Below, in pieces: positions 34,329 through 47,620 of a stretch of DNA of 64,000 bases. Below the pieces are notes generated by a model that worked only from the letters and a program-made list of their open reading frames with translations, did not search any database and had not been told where the DNA came from. The first letter of the stretch is position 1. Each line of letters starts with the position of its first letter. The DNA is from Saposhnikovia divaricata. Its lineage: Eukaryota > Streptophyta > Magnoliopsida > Apiales > Apiaceae. The stretch spans positions 183,680,939-183,744,938 of the forward strand of contig CM071601.1 of the NCBI GenBank assembly GCA_036435485.1, in the 5' to 3' direction. The position numbers and the translations under genes are program-made.

Positions 34329-35294
34329 ATGGCCGAACAACCAGAAACCACAACACAGTTAGTCTCTATGGAACAAATGGAAAAAATGTTCCAATTATTT
34401 CAGAAACTACAAAAAAATCCAAACCTCCCAGAAACCGGAATATCACAAACGGTGCGTGTTGCCGAAAAACTAAATTTCACTAATTACACCAAATGGTGTA
34501 AATTAATGCATATTGCTATTGGTGGTCGAGGCCGGCTCAACCATATCACAACCAATCCCGTTCCACCAGATGACCCTGAGTACCAACAGTGGGCTCAAAA
34601 GGACTCGATGGTCTTGTCTTGGATCATTGAGAATATTGATGGAGATCTTATGAACCAATTTCTGGATTACAAGACTGCCCGGGAACTATGGAAGGGAATT
34701 GAAACTCTCCTTAGCAGTGGGAGAGACGAACTCCAGATCTATGATCTAAGTTCAAAGGCAGCAACTATGAGACAAGGAAGGGACACTATAGAAATTTATT
34801 TCAGTAAACTCAACACTCTGTGGAAGGAAATAGACAGGAGAATGCCCAACCCCATGAAGTGTGCAGAGGACATTACTTTATTTAATTCCTTCATACAAAG
34901 ACAAAGATTGTACCAATTTCTGGCCGGAGTAAGCGATACTCTAGACAAAGAAAAGAGGGATATATTATATCAAGATCCACTACCCACCATTGACGCAGCC
35001 TACGCATCCATAAGACGGGAGATCGCCCGTCGCGGCATAATGGCTAGCAACTCATCATTAGGACGAGAACCTTCAGAGATTGGTAGTGGGCTCCTCGTGA
35101 AACACCGGTCGAAATCCTCGTCATTCCAACGAGAGGATAAAACCCAGCTCAAGTGCAGCCATTGTGGTGGTACGAAACACACCAAGGAGGGGTGTTTCAA
35201 AATCATCGGGTATCCAGAATGGTGGGATGACCTGAAGCAGAGGAAACCCGCCTCCAAAGCTATAATTTCAGAACCGGCGGTAAGGCCAACCTAG
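34329..35294 (+). CDS. copia gag
   Basis: An open frame of 321 residues, without internal stops. The central part matches the plant copia Gag region (KLNFTNYTKWCKLM; ELWKGIETL; LYQFLAGVSD). Near residues 275-290 there is one CCHC zinc knuckle, C-x2-C-x4-H-x4-C (CSHCGGTKHTKEGC). The protein would form the nucleocapsid-like particle and bind element RNA. It is the only intact frame in the element. Confidence 0.85.
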   Translation: MAEQPETTTQLVSMEQMEKMFQLFQKLQKNPNLPETGISQTVRVAEKLNFTNYTKWCKLMHIAIGGRGRLNHITTNPVPPDDPEYQQWAQKDSMVLSWIIENIDGDLMNQFLDYKTARELWKGIETLLSSGRDELQIYDLSSKAATMRQGRDTIEIYFSKLNTLWKEIDRRMPNPMKCAEDITLFNSFIQRQRLYQFLAGVSDTLDKEKRDILYQDPLPTIDAAYASIRREIARRGIMASNSSLGREPSEIGSGLLVKHRSKSSSFQREDKTQLKCSHCGGTKHTKEGCFKIIGYPEWWDDLKQRKPASKAIISEPAVRPT

Positions 35295-35404
35295 CTGTAG
35301 GTGGTCCGGATGGTAACGGCGACAAACCCCTCACAACAGCGCTACATACTGATCAGACAGCAGGTACAGTCCGTGAAAGCAAAGTCAACGGAAATCAAAA
35401 TTCT

Positions 35405-38398
35405 TTGGGCCTCCTATGCAACCAAATATCCAATCCATGGATTTTTGACTGTGGGGCCACCGATACAATGACCTATGATTCTACCGATATTATGTCCTCC
35501 AACAACACTCATCGTACCCAAATCCAAAGTGCAAACGGAGAATATATTCCCGTTACCCAGGCCGGGACTGTGGATGTTACCTCTAATATCCATTTACAAA
35601 ACTGCCTCTTAATTCCTAGTCTTACTCATAAGCTTTTATCTGTTAGCCAGTTAACTAGGGAACTTGACTCTATTGTTCTAATGACATCATCTGATTGTGT
35701 TGTGCAGGATGCTCAGACGGGACGGATCATTGGTCATGGTACTGAACGAGGAGGATTATACTATGTGAATGAGATGACTCAAAACGGTAACGCTTTGCTT
35801 GCTCATGGATCACCAGAACATCAACTCTGGATGTGGCACCGTCGGCTAGGTCACCCCTCCATAGGTTATCTCAAACGATTATTTCCCTCTTTAAAGAACA
35901 TTGCCCTAGATTTGAACTGTGAAGCATGTGTTTTAGCTAAAAGCCATAAGCACTCATATTATCCTAGTATGACTCATAGTACTCAACCATTTGCCTTGAT
36001 TCATTTTGATGTATGGGGACCAGTTCCAGATTTTACCCTTCATAATTTTTCATATTTTGTTTTATTTGTGGATGATTGTACTCGTATGAGCTGGGTGTAT
36101 TTTTTAAAACACAAGTTCGAAATGTTTGATGTCTTTGTTAAATTCTACCACATGATTTGCACTCAGTTCAAAGCTCAGCCAAAAATTTTACGGTCGGACA
36201 ATGGGGGGAATACGTTAACTTGAACATGAAACAGTTCATTATTGACCATGGCCTCCTCCACCAAACCACATGTTCTTACACACCTCAACAGAATGGTGTA
36301 GCCGAGCAAAAAAATAGAACCCTTCTTGAAATTACCCGAGCCCTTATGATCGAATCTCACGTTCCTGTTCACTTCTGGCCCGAAGCTATTGCTACTGCTA
36401 CCTATCTCACCAATCGCCTTCCCACAAAACCCCTTAATTACGGCACACCCCTCAATACTCTTGGGTCACACGTCTCAATTCCATCTTCACATTCCTTACC
36501 TCCTCGAGTCTTTGGATGCATTGTCTATGTTCATCTTCAAAAAGGGGTGCGCACCAAACTAGAACCCAGGGCTGTTAAATGTGTCTTTCTTGGGTATGGG
36601 GTTAATCAAAGGGGTATCGGTGTTATGACCCTATCCAGGACAAAATATACACTACTTTAGACTGTGAGTTCTTTGAACAATCTTACTACTATACCCATCT
36701 TAGTCCTCAGGGGGAGAGTTTGAGTGATGACCTTGATGACCTTAGCTGGTTAACATATCCAGAAGTGATGAATCCAGATCCTACAACACAAGTAGGTAAT
36801 ACCACCGATGTTGCTCCTGAAGCATCAGTATCTCCTCCTCCATCAGTATCTCCTCTTATGTCCACTCCAGTTCCGTCTAGTGAGCATCCTTCTGATGACC
36901 TCTCCTCAGCAGAGGTTAATTCTGAGAACTCTGGAACTGATGCTATTACTGAAACTAATATTTTTCCTAGTGATAATGTTCCAAACATGTATCAGTTACC
37001 CCCGAGAAGTACAAGAGGAGTTCCACCGAGAAGGTATGATCTAGAATATGAGGCCCAACGGTCTAAATATCCTGTAGAGAGAATCAGTAATGAGAACTTG
37101 TCCAGCTCAGCCATGGCTTTTACCGCCTCTGTATACTCCACTGACATTCCCAAAACAGTGGAGGAAGCCCTTGGAAATGAAAAGTGGAAACAAGCTATGG
37201 AGGATGAGTATTCAGCTCTACAGAGAAACAAAACATGGGAAAAATGCATCCTACCGAAAGGAAAAAAAAGGTAGGTTGCAGATGGGTATTCTCTATCAAA
37301 TACCGAGCAAATGGAACTGTTGAAAGATACAAGGCACGACTGGTGGCTAAAGGATATACCCAGACATATGGAATTGACTACTCTGAGACCTTCTCTCCTG
37401 TAGCCAATATTGATACAATACGGGTCTTGCTTTCAATAGCAGCAAACAAGGAGTGGCCCATATACCAGTTTGATGTAAAAAATGCTTTTCTTCATGGAAG
37501 TATTGATGAAGAAGTATATATGGAGGCACCACCAGGGTATTCTCAGGAATTTGGAGATGGAGAATGATGTAGACTGAGGAAGGCACTTTATGGGCTAAAA
37601 CAGTCCCCTAGGGCATGGTTCGGAAGATTCACAAAAGCTATGAAGAAGTTTGGGTACAATCAAAGCAACTCAGATCACACCCTATTCTTGAAGAAGGTTA
37701 GAGATAAAATCACTTGCTTGATAATTTATGTGGATGATATGATTATCACTGGAAATGATGAGAAAGAGATCACTGACTTAAAAGGAAAACTATTTCAAGA
37801 ATTTGAGATGAAAGATTTGGGGACTCTCAAGTATTTTCTTGGCATAGAAGTTCTAAGATCGAAACAAGGAATCTTCATTCACCAGAGAAAGTATATCCTT
37901 GATCTTCTAGTAGAAACAGGAATGCTAGACTGTAAACCAGCTGAGACACCGATCGTTGCTAATCATGGTATTCAAGTTCTTGAAGGAGAAAAGCTGGCTA
38001 AAAGAGAACAATATCAGAAGATTGTGGGAAAAATCATTTACTTAGCTCACACAAGACCAGATATAGCTTATGCTGTAGGAGTGGTAAGCAGGTTCATGCA
38101 TCTCCCACAAGTACAACACATGACAGCAGTAATGAGAATTTTGAAGTACTTAAAGGGTACAAGTAGCACAGGAATTTACTTCGCCAAAAATGATCATCTG
38201 GATCTAATTGCCTACACAGATGCAGACTGGGCAGGAGATCGTGACGGCAGGAAATCCACTTCTGGGTACTTTACTCTAGTAGGTGGTAACTTGGTCACCT
38301 AGAGAAGTAAAAAACAAAAGGTGGTGGCCTTATCAAAAGCAGTCAATACTAAAGCCTTCGATGAAACTTTATGCAAGTTGGGCATTGAAGCACCGACT
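35405..38398 (+). pseudogene. copia pol (protease, integrase, RT, RNase H), frameshifted
   Basis: Protease motif DCGATDT near 35450. Integrase: the HHCC zinc domain (HRRLGH...CEAC) near 35840-35930, then the catalytic part with FDVWGP and RSDNGG. A one-base loss in the G-run near 36203-36208 shifts the frame before the QNGVAEQKNR motif. Further shifts fall near 36620 and 37262. RT has the NAFLHG and YVDDMIITGND motifs (37480, 37730). There is a stop at 37565, before CRLRKALYGL. RNase H (ADWAGDRDGRKSTSGY, 38220) is followed by a TAG where Trp is expected, near 38300. It is inactive as it stands. Confidence 0.88.
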
Positions 38399-38416
38399 GC
38401 TCAACTTGAGGGGGAG

Positions 38417-38630
38417 TGTCAACAATGGCTGCACCGTCCATAGTGTCAACAATGGCTGCACCGTCCATAGAAGGCTGCACCGTCCATAGAATTTTAGCAC
38501 TATTGTATTGACTCTGTGTATCATTTCTCCTATATATAGGATCCTTTAGATTGTAATAAAACATAACAAATATATACAATATTTCTTCTCCTGTCAATAC
38601 TCTCTCTCTGTATGTTATCATATTTTAACA
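38417..38630 (+). repeat. 3' LTR of the copia element, with extra tandem units
   Basis: 214 bp against 168 bp for the 5' LTR. The extra length is a second copy of the first 27 bases (TGTCAACAATGGCTG...CCATAG) and a third partial copy (GGCTGCACCGTCCATAG) at the start of the LTR. The rest aligns with the 5' LTR. Confidence 0.93.
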
Positions 38631-40268
38631 CTTTCTTCCCGCTCATTAACAATAGTGTCACCAATAAAAGTCAGACGTGAAGGCCATTGCTGGTGCCTGA
38701 ACACATCTTCAGATGAGCCCACTTGTGCAACAGAGGAAGTTTCAATCATGTTTGGGTGCCTTGGTGCGTGGATTGATCTTAAATGATCCGCTACTTGACT
38801 GAGGGATCTTATGACCAAATTTCTAGTTTCAGCATCCTTCAGGTCTTGCAAATGATTAGGGTCCTCAAATTCCTCCGGCATTCTGGTACTTGCCCAACTC
38901 TCAGCATTGATCAAAAGGTATGATTTTTCGTCAATTGCCAACTGCAGCCCTTCAGCAGCCTCATGCACTTCTGCTAGCAAATCCCCCGGGCTTAATCTTT
39001 CCATCTTTTCAATCTTGGCTCCTAGCTCAATTAACACTGTAGCCCCTGCAGTGCCAACTTTCTGAATCTCGTTGCTAAAGACTGCTCGCAACTCAGCTGC
39101 TGCCTAAAAAATATAGAAATGTTGAATGGTTTAAATATCAGAATTTTCCAACTTCATTTTGAGTTTTTGACTTTAGCCACTATATTCCTCTGTTTTTAAT
39201 TTAACTTTTCACTAGGAAAAAAATTGAGTTTAGTCTGAATGTTTGAAACTTCCCCATTATTAAGGTAGTAAAGATGGTGCAAAGTTGCTTGCATACAGAA
39301 CCACACCGATAAAAGTAATAATGTAACAAACAAATAAACTCACCCCAAGTAGGTTTTTAGGCATTGTAAGTTATTACATGTGTTTTAACAACTACCCCTA
39401 GATTTGTATTATTGTTTACTCTCCACATATTACAAGAGGAATATATAAATCACCTGGTATTCTTCTGTTGCATATATTTGAATTGTAATTTTCAGTTATA
39501 TGTACACACCCTACCCTTATACGTGCACACCTGTATTAATATGATTAAAATACCTTTAACTTACATTTTTATTTAATTATTAATTCAATTATAATTTTAT
39601 AATAAATTAGTTGAACAAGTGAATAAATTTTTTTTTAGTGAATTTAGTTTTAATTTAAAATTTGGTATTATTATAAGAAATTATATTTAACCCATTTTAC
39701 ATATATAATGAATTTTCTAAAATTACAATAAAAATTATATTTTAATTAAATATGGATCAAATTGACCGCTGAAAATCAAATATTACTATTATTACGGGTT
39801 TGAGAAAATAATAAATAATAATTTTTAATAATTGGACTATAAAATGGTAGCTATTTTGCACATGATGTATTTTCAATAATAAAATATTATTTTATTGAAT
39901 GGTAATAATAAAATAATAGTAATTTCTGGTGATTGGTATGTTTGTACTTATTTGAGTACTTGTTGAATGATTGTTGCCAAAAAAATATATAATTTCAATA
40001 TTCAAAAATCATATTAGCATAGTAAAAAAAATCAAGCATGAAAAGTACATATGTACTTTAAAAAAAAGCATAAAAAATATGTTTAATAATTTTATATTCA
40101 TATATCATTGTTCATTGGTGATTAATTTTTATTTCTCAATGTGCAAAATATGTTCTATTGATGGGAAATGCAAGTTAAGGGTATTTTAGTCTCTTTCACT
40201 ATAATGGGTGTGCACCTATAAGTGATGGGTGTGCACATATCAGCTTCCTAAGTAAATTAACCTGGTAA

Positions 40269-40738
40269 GAGCATTTCCAACAACCTCCTAAATTAAAATT
40301 TGGAGAAAATATACTAAAAATCAACTCTAACAAACTCTTAAGTGTTCCTCAAATATTTAAGAGCTAAGAGCAACTCCAACAAGTTCTTAATTTTTTTGCT
40401 AAAAATAATGTAATTCATGATCTCTTAAGTCATTTAATATACAAAATTACTCATCATCTCCAACAATATATTTATCTCTATCTCCTAAGTTATTATTTAT
40501 TATTAAATGTACTTACAATATTTAGAAAGAAAAATAAGATACTAGGTAGAAAGTAGAAAATAAGAGATGTATATTAATAAAAAATAGAGTAGGGAGAAGA
40601 GAGAGAGTCTTAAATATAGAGAGAATAGAAGGCCTCTTAAAATTTTGAGGAGGCATTAGGAACTTGGAATTCTTTTTTCTAGCATTTTCCTTAAATATTA
40701 GCTTTAGGAGGCTATTGAAGAGCTTGTTGGAGATGCTC
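40269..40738. mobile_element. Tourist-like MITE in ALMT intron 5
   Basis: The ends are GAGCATTTCCAACAACCTCC and the inverted GAGCATCTCCAACAAGCTC, with TAA target duplications (40266-40268 and 40739-40741). A second GAGCAACTCCAACAAG word at 40368 suggests a nested or rearranged end. The TIR type matches the element at 25751-26159. Confidence 0.8.
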
Positions 40739-42184
40739 TAATAATTCCTCCTCATATTTAAGACTCTCTTCGATCCTCACTTCATTTTTATTTACTTTCT
40801 CAACTTTGTATATAGCAGCAGTAGTCTTTGGCTATATGGCCACCCGTAATTTCAAGTCTTTGGCTATATGGCCACCCGTAACTTGAAATTACGGGTGGGG
40901 TGGGGCTGGTAATATTGATTAAAAATAAATGGAGATGAACTTTGAGAATGATTATTGGAGTGGAAAGATATATTTGTATCCTAAATGATTAGGAGGTCAT
41001 TTAATAATAATTTTTATGAAGAGAGTATAAGGTTACTCTTGAAGTTGTAAAAAGCCAAATTTCCCGAACTGCCAAGGCACCAAGACTAAAAGCACAAAAG
41101 ATAGAGGAATAAATCGATAGAAAAATGAGGTGAACCATAAATTAAGAAGAGAGAGGAGTTATAACATAAACTGTTTACCTCATACCTGTATCTCAGCAAG
41201 TATACAGCCATGCATTGCCATGATAGTAAATGCACAATGTCGCAATGCACCAGTAACTTTGATATAGTTACTCCAAGGATATTTGAACATTTTGTATCGG
41301 CCATGTGGTGGTTCCCAAACAGCAAAACCTAGCTGCATAAAAAATCAAATAATATTAAGGTAAACTATGAAGACTTGTAGAGTTGTAAAGTATATTATCC
41401 AAGTATACAATGAAGCTTGTTGTCAACCAAAGATTCCTCTTGGCTACTAGACTGTACAGCAGCTCTATACCCACTGTACAATGGATCGTCAGAGGCTTGA
41501 TATATAAGAATTTTAGAAGGAATTCTCTCGTATTCGACACACTGCAGATACCGAGTAACGCAGTCTATAGGAAGGAGAAACATAAATAGTGGAATTAATC
41601 CCCATAACAAATTTTAAGAATAAGTAGATATTAGTATCTGACCTTCCAAGGAATTGGCAACACCCTTGAAGTTTTTTACCACCAATTTGTGCAAATCCTC
41701 GCCTGACCAGATGGGAGAAATGCATACATTTACCACCAAACAAACTCCGGCTCCAACAGAAATTAACAACAATCTTGAAGAAGCTGTAGCAACAAAATGT
41801 GACATCCCAGATACTAGAACAATGCAGTATGTCAACAAAAAACAACGAAACCCATATTCATATTGCTTCATTGCCGGATACTGTTTTAGATAGCTCGTAG
41901 AGAAACCTTGAAATCCAGAATACATATAAGAAAGCTATTTAATAACAAGGAAATTCCTTTTTTTTTGAAAAAATCAGTTGTGACTGTCCATACAACTATT
42001 TTATTGTGCTTAATACAGCTATTTTTGTATAAGGAATCGATCGCAGAGTATTTGATCTGTTTATACACCATGAGAACATTTTAGTCCCGAAGGTTTTATG
42101 TCAAGTTGATCAATTCTTAGTTCATTTCACGTGGAATCGATAACCCTTCAATAGATGGGGTAATACATTCCTCTTAAATGTACG

Positions 42185-42604
42185 TGTTGGAACCAGTTTT
42201 AGCCGGGTTGATCCTTTGTTCGGACCTGCGAAAGAAGAAGAATGCGAGGGTGTTATCCCCCGATCCACCTCCGGCGTGAGAGTAAGTATTCCGGTTCTTT
42301 AGAGAGAAAATAGGTAAACGTAATGAGATTGTGTTTAGAGTTACTTGAGTGGTCATCAATATGTCCCAATTGACTAGCCTTCATCTCTTTATATTGTTCG
42401 GCCATGGGCCACTAGGAGGTGGAAAAGGTGGAAGGATTTCTCCCACATTCTGAGGTGTCAACCCTTGATTGGACCGTCTTCGGTCAGACGTGTTAGTAGA
42501 TAGTTGGACCGAATATGCCGAAGGTGCCATCGGTCTGGGGCTTGGTTCGGGTTGTACAGTGATAGACTTTTAGATAGATCCAATAGGCAGATGGGCCTCC
42601 AACA
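42185..42604 (-). repeat. 3' LTR of the Tat element
   Basis: 420 bp, TGTTGGAACC...CCTCCAACA. A by-eye comparison with 50030-50449 shows about ten substitutions and no indel, roughly 2.4 percent, mostly transitions. Confidence 0.93.
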
Positions 42605-43111
42605 TGTCCCTGGGCTTCGGTCGGAGGTATCCTCAGGACGAGGGCCAAACCCTTTAGTCCATCTTCGGAGTAACCCATCTTCGGAAGCAGATGGGATTAT
42701 GTGAAGATCTTGGGTGACTTTGAAGATCTCATCACTCGACCCGAAGAACCGGACCTTCCTCTTGAAGTCAGCTCAGGCCCTGAGTCCGAACTTTCTGATT
42801 GAGGACTGCTGCCTTGTAATTTCTTTTTTGAAAACTTATGTAAACCTTCGGGCATGTCTGTTGATTGCCTTCAGGCGTAACTTTCCGTTGCCTTTGGGCT
42901 TTATGTTGATGTCTTTTAATTATGCTTCTTCAGCTCATTTTTGCCTTGGTATAATTCTTTATTTGTTTTTTATGCATCTTAGGTATTTATCAACCTTAGC
43001 ATAATTTATTTCTGTTTTTATGCATCTTCGGCTATGTTTTCGCCTAGCATAATTATTCACTTTATACGTCTTCGACATCGTTTAGCCTTGGCGTAAATTT
43101 CGATCGGCTTT

Positions 43112-44138
43112 ATGCATCTTCAGCTATTTTATTTGCCTTAGCATATATAATTTTCATGCTTATACGTCTTCGGGAAATTTTATTGGCCTTAGAATAATTT
43201 TCATGCTTATGCGTCTTCGGGCAATTTTATTGGCCTTAGTATAATTTTCATGCTTATGCGTCTTCGGGCAATTTTATTGGCCTTAGCATAATTTTCATGT
43301 TTATGCGTCTTCGGGCAATTTTATTGGCATTAGCATAATTTTCATGCTTATGCGTCTTCGGGCAATTTTATTGGCCTTGGCATAATTTTCATGTTTATGC
43401 GTCTTCGGGCAATTTTATTGGCCTTGGCATAATTTTTATGTTTATGCGTCTTCGGGCAATTTTATTGACCTTAACATAATTTTCATGCTTATGCATCTTC
43501 GGGCAATTTTATTGGCCTTAGCATAATTTTTAAGTTTATGCGTCTTCAGGCAATTTTATTGGCCTTAGCATAATTTTCATGCTTATGCGTCTTCGGGCAA
43601 TTTTATTGGCCTTAGCATAATTTTCATGTTTATGCGTCTTTGGGCAATTTTATTGGCCTTAGCATAATTTTCATGCTTATGCGTCTTCGGACAATTTTAT
43701 TGGCCTTAGCATAATTTTCATGTTTATGCGTCTTCGGGCAATTTTATTGGCCTTAGCATAATTTTTATGTTTATGCGTCTTCGGGCAATTTTATTGGCCT
43801 TAGCATAATTTTCATGCTTATACTTCTTCGGGCAATTTTATTGGCCTTAGCATAATTTTCATGCTTATGCGTCTTCGGGCAATTTTATTGGCCTTAGCAT
43901 AATTTTTAAGTTTTTGCGTCTTCAGGCAATTTTATTGGCCTTAGAATAATTTTCATGCATATGCATCTTCGGGAAATTTTATTGGCCTTCGCATAATTTT
44001 CATGTTTATGCGTCTTCGGGCAATTTTATTGGCCTTAGCATAATTTTCATGCATATGCGTCTTCGGGCAATTTTATTGGCCTTAGCATAATTTTCATGCT
44101 TATGCGTCTTCAGGCAATTTTATTGGCTTTAGCATACT
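43112..44138 (-). repeat. 47-bp tandem array in the Tat 3' region
   Basis: About 21 head-to-tail copies of a 47-bp unit containing CGTCTTCGGGCAATTTTATT and GGCCTTAGCATAATTTT. Core units are nearly identical. Units at both edges (42900-43158 and 44139-44200) are strongly diverged. A variant unit (TTTTTAAGTTT.TGCGTCTTCAGG) occurs at about 43530 and 43907, 376 bp or exactly 8 units apart, hinting at a higher-order repeat. It is non-coding and 47 is not a multiple of 3. Confidence 0.93.
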
Positions 44139-44514
44139 CTTTTTATGCATCTTCAGCAGCATTTTGCTTTAGCATAATTTTTACTATGCATCTTCGGCCT
44201 TGGCCTAGCATGTTTTGGCATTTTCGGTCGTAACCTAGGTGTCCCCTAGTATTTAGGGAGTTTGTAAATGATTAAGGCTTTGTTTGGTCGGTAAAAAATA
44301 TTTCCTCCCTGTCTTAATTATGTCAAAGTAGCTTGAATACTAAAACAAATGTAAGGACACATGTTTTATTCGGTCGGCCCCAAACATGGGTCCGTTAAGC
44401 TTAATTTTATGTACTTAATCATTTGAAATGATTTTCATTGTACTTTGGCTTGATAATAGTAGTCATAACATGTACACCTTTAAAAATGATAAGTGAATGC
44501 GTCTAGTAAGCTTA

Positions 44515-47500
44515 CTGATAGAAACGACGAAGGCGAGATGCATGCCATGTGTTTTTGATGAGGCTTCAGTCCGAATGAGCTATCTTGTATGTGCCCGGAC
44601 GAACTACCTCTATCACCGTATAAGGACCTTCCCAGTTCGGCATAAGTTTGCCTTGTTTGGTTGGCATTGAAGTAGCTAGTTCCCGAAGTACTAAGTCTCC
44701 CACATGGAAAGATCTTTTCTTTATTCCCGAATCATAGTACTGAGCTGCCTGAAGCTGATATCTTAAGTTTCTTTGATGGGCCGCTTCCCTTTATTCTTCG
44801 AGCAGATCCATATTCGCTCGGAGCCCAAATTCATTTGTTTCCACATTAAACACCTGCGTCCGATACGATTCTAGACCAACTTCTGTCGGCATCAGAGCAT
44901 CACTACCGAAGGCAAGTTTGAACGGAGTTTCTCCGGTTGATGACCTTGGAGTTGTTCGGTAAGCCCATAGGACATATGGCAACTCTTCGGCCCAAAGTCC
45001 TTTGGAATCTCCCAGCCTTTTCTTGATTCCGTCGAAGATGATCTTGTTAGCTGCTTCGATCGCCCCATTTCCTTGAGGATGACCGACTGAACTGAACTTT
45101 TGCTGAATCCCAAATTCAGATAAGAATTTTCTGAACTTGCTTCCAATAAATTGTGTCCCATTGTCTGACACACATATCATCGGGATGCCGAACCTTAGTA
45201 TTACTTGTTCTAACATGAACCTTTTTGCTGCTTCTTCGGTGATAGCTGAGAGGGATCTAGCTTCTACCCATTTAGTCATGTAGTCAATGGCCACAATACA
45301 GTACTTGGCCTGTTTAGTACTGGTTGGCAGAATGCCCACGATGTCTACCGCCCACATGGCGAAGGGAATAGGGTTAAGCACCGATGTCATTTCTTCTGGT
45401 GGTTGCTTCGGAACATTGTTGAATAGCTGACATTGTCTGCATTTCTTCGCGTAGTCCGAAGCATCTTCCCTTATCATTGGCCAAAAGAATCCTTGCCTTA
45501 GGATTTTAAAGGAAAGTGATCATCCGGGCGAGGTGTTCCCCACAAATGCCTTCGTGAATACTTTCTAATGCCATCCTCTGCTCTTCGGGGTCCAGGCATC
45601 GGAGTAATGGCTGAGTGACTGATCTTCTAAATAATCTGCCTTCAACAATGGAATAGCTGGTCGATCGGTATTTAACCCTTTGGGCTTGTTTCTTGTCGAG
45701 TGGAAGGGTATCGTTCTCTAGGAAAGCTCTGATTGGCGTCATCCAATTAACTCTTTGCTGTATTTCCAAGCATTGTTTTTTGTCTGTCGAAGGTGTCTTC
45801 ACTTCGGTAAGGTAGATTGAGCCTGTAAGGCTTTGGGTTTCTGCCGAAGCTAGCCTTGATAGAGCATCGGCTCGACTGTTGTTTTCCCTAGCTACTTGGC
45901 TTAACTCAAATGATTCAAATAATATGGAATTTTCGCGTACCTTTGTAGCATAGGCCTTCATTCGTGGATCTTTCTATCCGTACTCTCCTAAAAACTGTTT
46001 GACAACCAGCATAGAATCGCTGAAAGCTCTCAAGTGCTTTACCTCCAAGTTTTTGGCCAAATCTAGGCCTGCTAGTAGTGCTTCATATTCGGCTTCGTTG
46101 TTGGTCAGAGAGAAGGTGAATCTAATCGCCTGGCATATCTCAAAGCCTTCGGGGCTAGTTAGGATTAGGCCTGCTCCACATTTTGATCCGGCCACTGAAC
46201 CATCAACAAAAAGCTTCCACTTTCCTGGCGAATGAATTAATTGTTCTTCGGGAGCCAAGTCCTTCGGGCCAGAGAAAGAACATTCCACTATGAAGTCGAC
46301 TAGGGCTTGAGCCTTAATTGTTGTTCTTGGGATGAACTCCAGTTCAAATTCTCCTAATTCAACCGACCAAGCGACCACTCTGCCCGAAGCCTCGGGTCTT
46401 TGCATGATTTTCTTTAGGGGTTGATCGGTCACTACTTGCACCGTTCGGCCTTGGAAATAATGTCGTAACTTTCTAGAGGCCATTACCACCCCGTAAGCGA
46501 ATTTCTCTGCATTGGGGTACCTTGTTTCCGCGTCTTTTAATATGTGAGAGACGTAGAACACTGGATGTTGGTTCCCTTCGTGCTGTTTGATCAGTACTGG
46601 CCCGAGTGTTCGGTCGTTCACAGCCAGATATAATTGTAGAGTTTCGTTCGGACTTGGTCTCATCAGGAGAAGGGGTTTTACCAAATACTCTTTAACTTCT
46701 TTGAATGCCTTTTGACAATTTGGACCCCACTCAAAGGTCTTCGACCCTTGAAGTACTTCAAAGAAGGGCAGAGCTTTTTCGGCCGATCTAGAGATAAATC
46801 TTCTTAGAGCTGCCATTCGTCCCATCAATTTTTGGACGTCCCTGATCGTCTTCGGCGCTTCCATGTCGATTACAGCCTTGATTTTTTCAGGATTCGCCTC
46901 GATTCCTCGTGCACTGACCATGTAGCCTAGAAACTTGCCACTGCTCATTCTGAACGTACATTTGTTTGGATTGATTCTCATATTATTTCTTCTTAGTGTC
47001 TCAAAACATTCCCTTAGGTCTTCGGCATGATCTTTGGACAAGGATTTTACGATCATATCGTCTACGTAGCATTCCATGTTCTGGCCTATCTGATTCTTGA
47101 AGACCTTATTGATCATTTTCTAAACAGTTGCCCCCGCATTCTTCAGACCGAAGGGCATTTTGATGTAGGTGTATGTTTCATTCGGGGTGATGAATGATGT
47201 CTTCGGAATATCCTCGACATTCATCGCTATTTGATGGTACCCGGAGAAAGCATCTAAGAAACTGAGTATTTGATGTCCCGAAGTGGCATCTATCAGTTGG
47301 TCGATGTTCGGCAAGGGATAATGGTCCTTCGGACAGTTTTTGTTCAAGTCGGTGTAATCCACACACATTCTCCATTTGCCGTTCGATTTTTTGACCACAA
47401 CCATATTCGCCAGCCAATCGGGGTAGTCATTTTCTTCTATGAATTTCGCCTCTAGCAGTTTTTCCACTTCTGCCTGGATAACCTTTTACTTTTCCATGGC

Positions 47501-47620
47501 GAAGTTTCTTTTCTTTTGCTTCACGGGTTGAGCATCGGACTTCACGTTGAGGCAGTGTTTGGCTATCGAGGGATCTAATCCAGGCATATCTTCGGGCCCC
47601 AGGCAAACACCTCATGGAAT
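44515..47620 (-). pseudogene. Tat pol: RT, RNase H, aRNase H, integrase (decayed)
   Basis: RT: 47120-47467 (KSNGKWRMCVDYTDLNK) and YVDDM near 47070, separated by a TAG at 47117 where Gln is expected. The first RNase H lies at about 46380-46750. The second, archaeal-type RNase H is at 45974-46250 (LFVDGS; NNEAEYEALL), ended by TAG near 45975. The integrase zinc region (45420-45600) has a frameshift near 45505. The integrase core has D, D, E in VDIVG, VSDNGTQF and GAIEAAN (44900-45370). The GPY/F-type C-terminus (NWEGPY) is near 44630, after a TAA at about 44790. Inactive as it stands. Confidence 0.88.

Larger units (their letters stand above)
33748..38630 (+). mobile_element. Ty1/copia LTR retrotransposon in the last ALMT exon
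   Basis: A complete but decayed element. It has two LTRs, a 5-bp TSD CTTTC (33743-33747 and 38631-38635), a primer-binding site TGGTATCAGAGC (33916-33927, initiator-tRNA-Met type) and a GAGGGGGAG polypurine tract just before 38417. Domain order gag, protease, integrase, RT, RNase H is the Ty1/copia order. It lies antisense to the host gene. The untranslated leader at 34160-34300 carries short repeats of CGGTACTGTTCATA. Confidence 0.95.

Noticed and set aside
43112..44138. CRISPR-like reading of the regular array
   Set aside because: The units are contiguous with no unique spacers, and the context is a plant retrotransposon.
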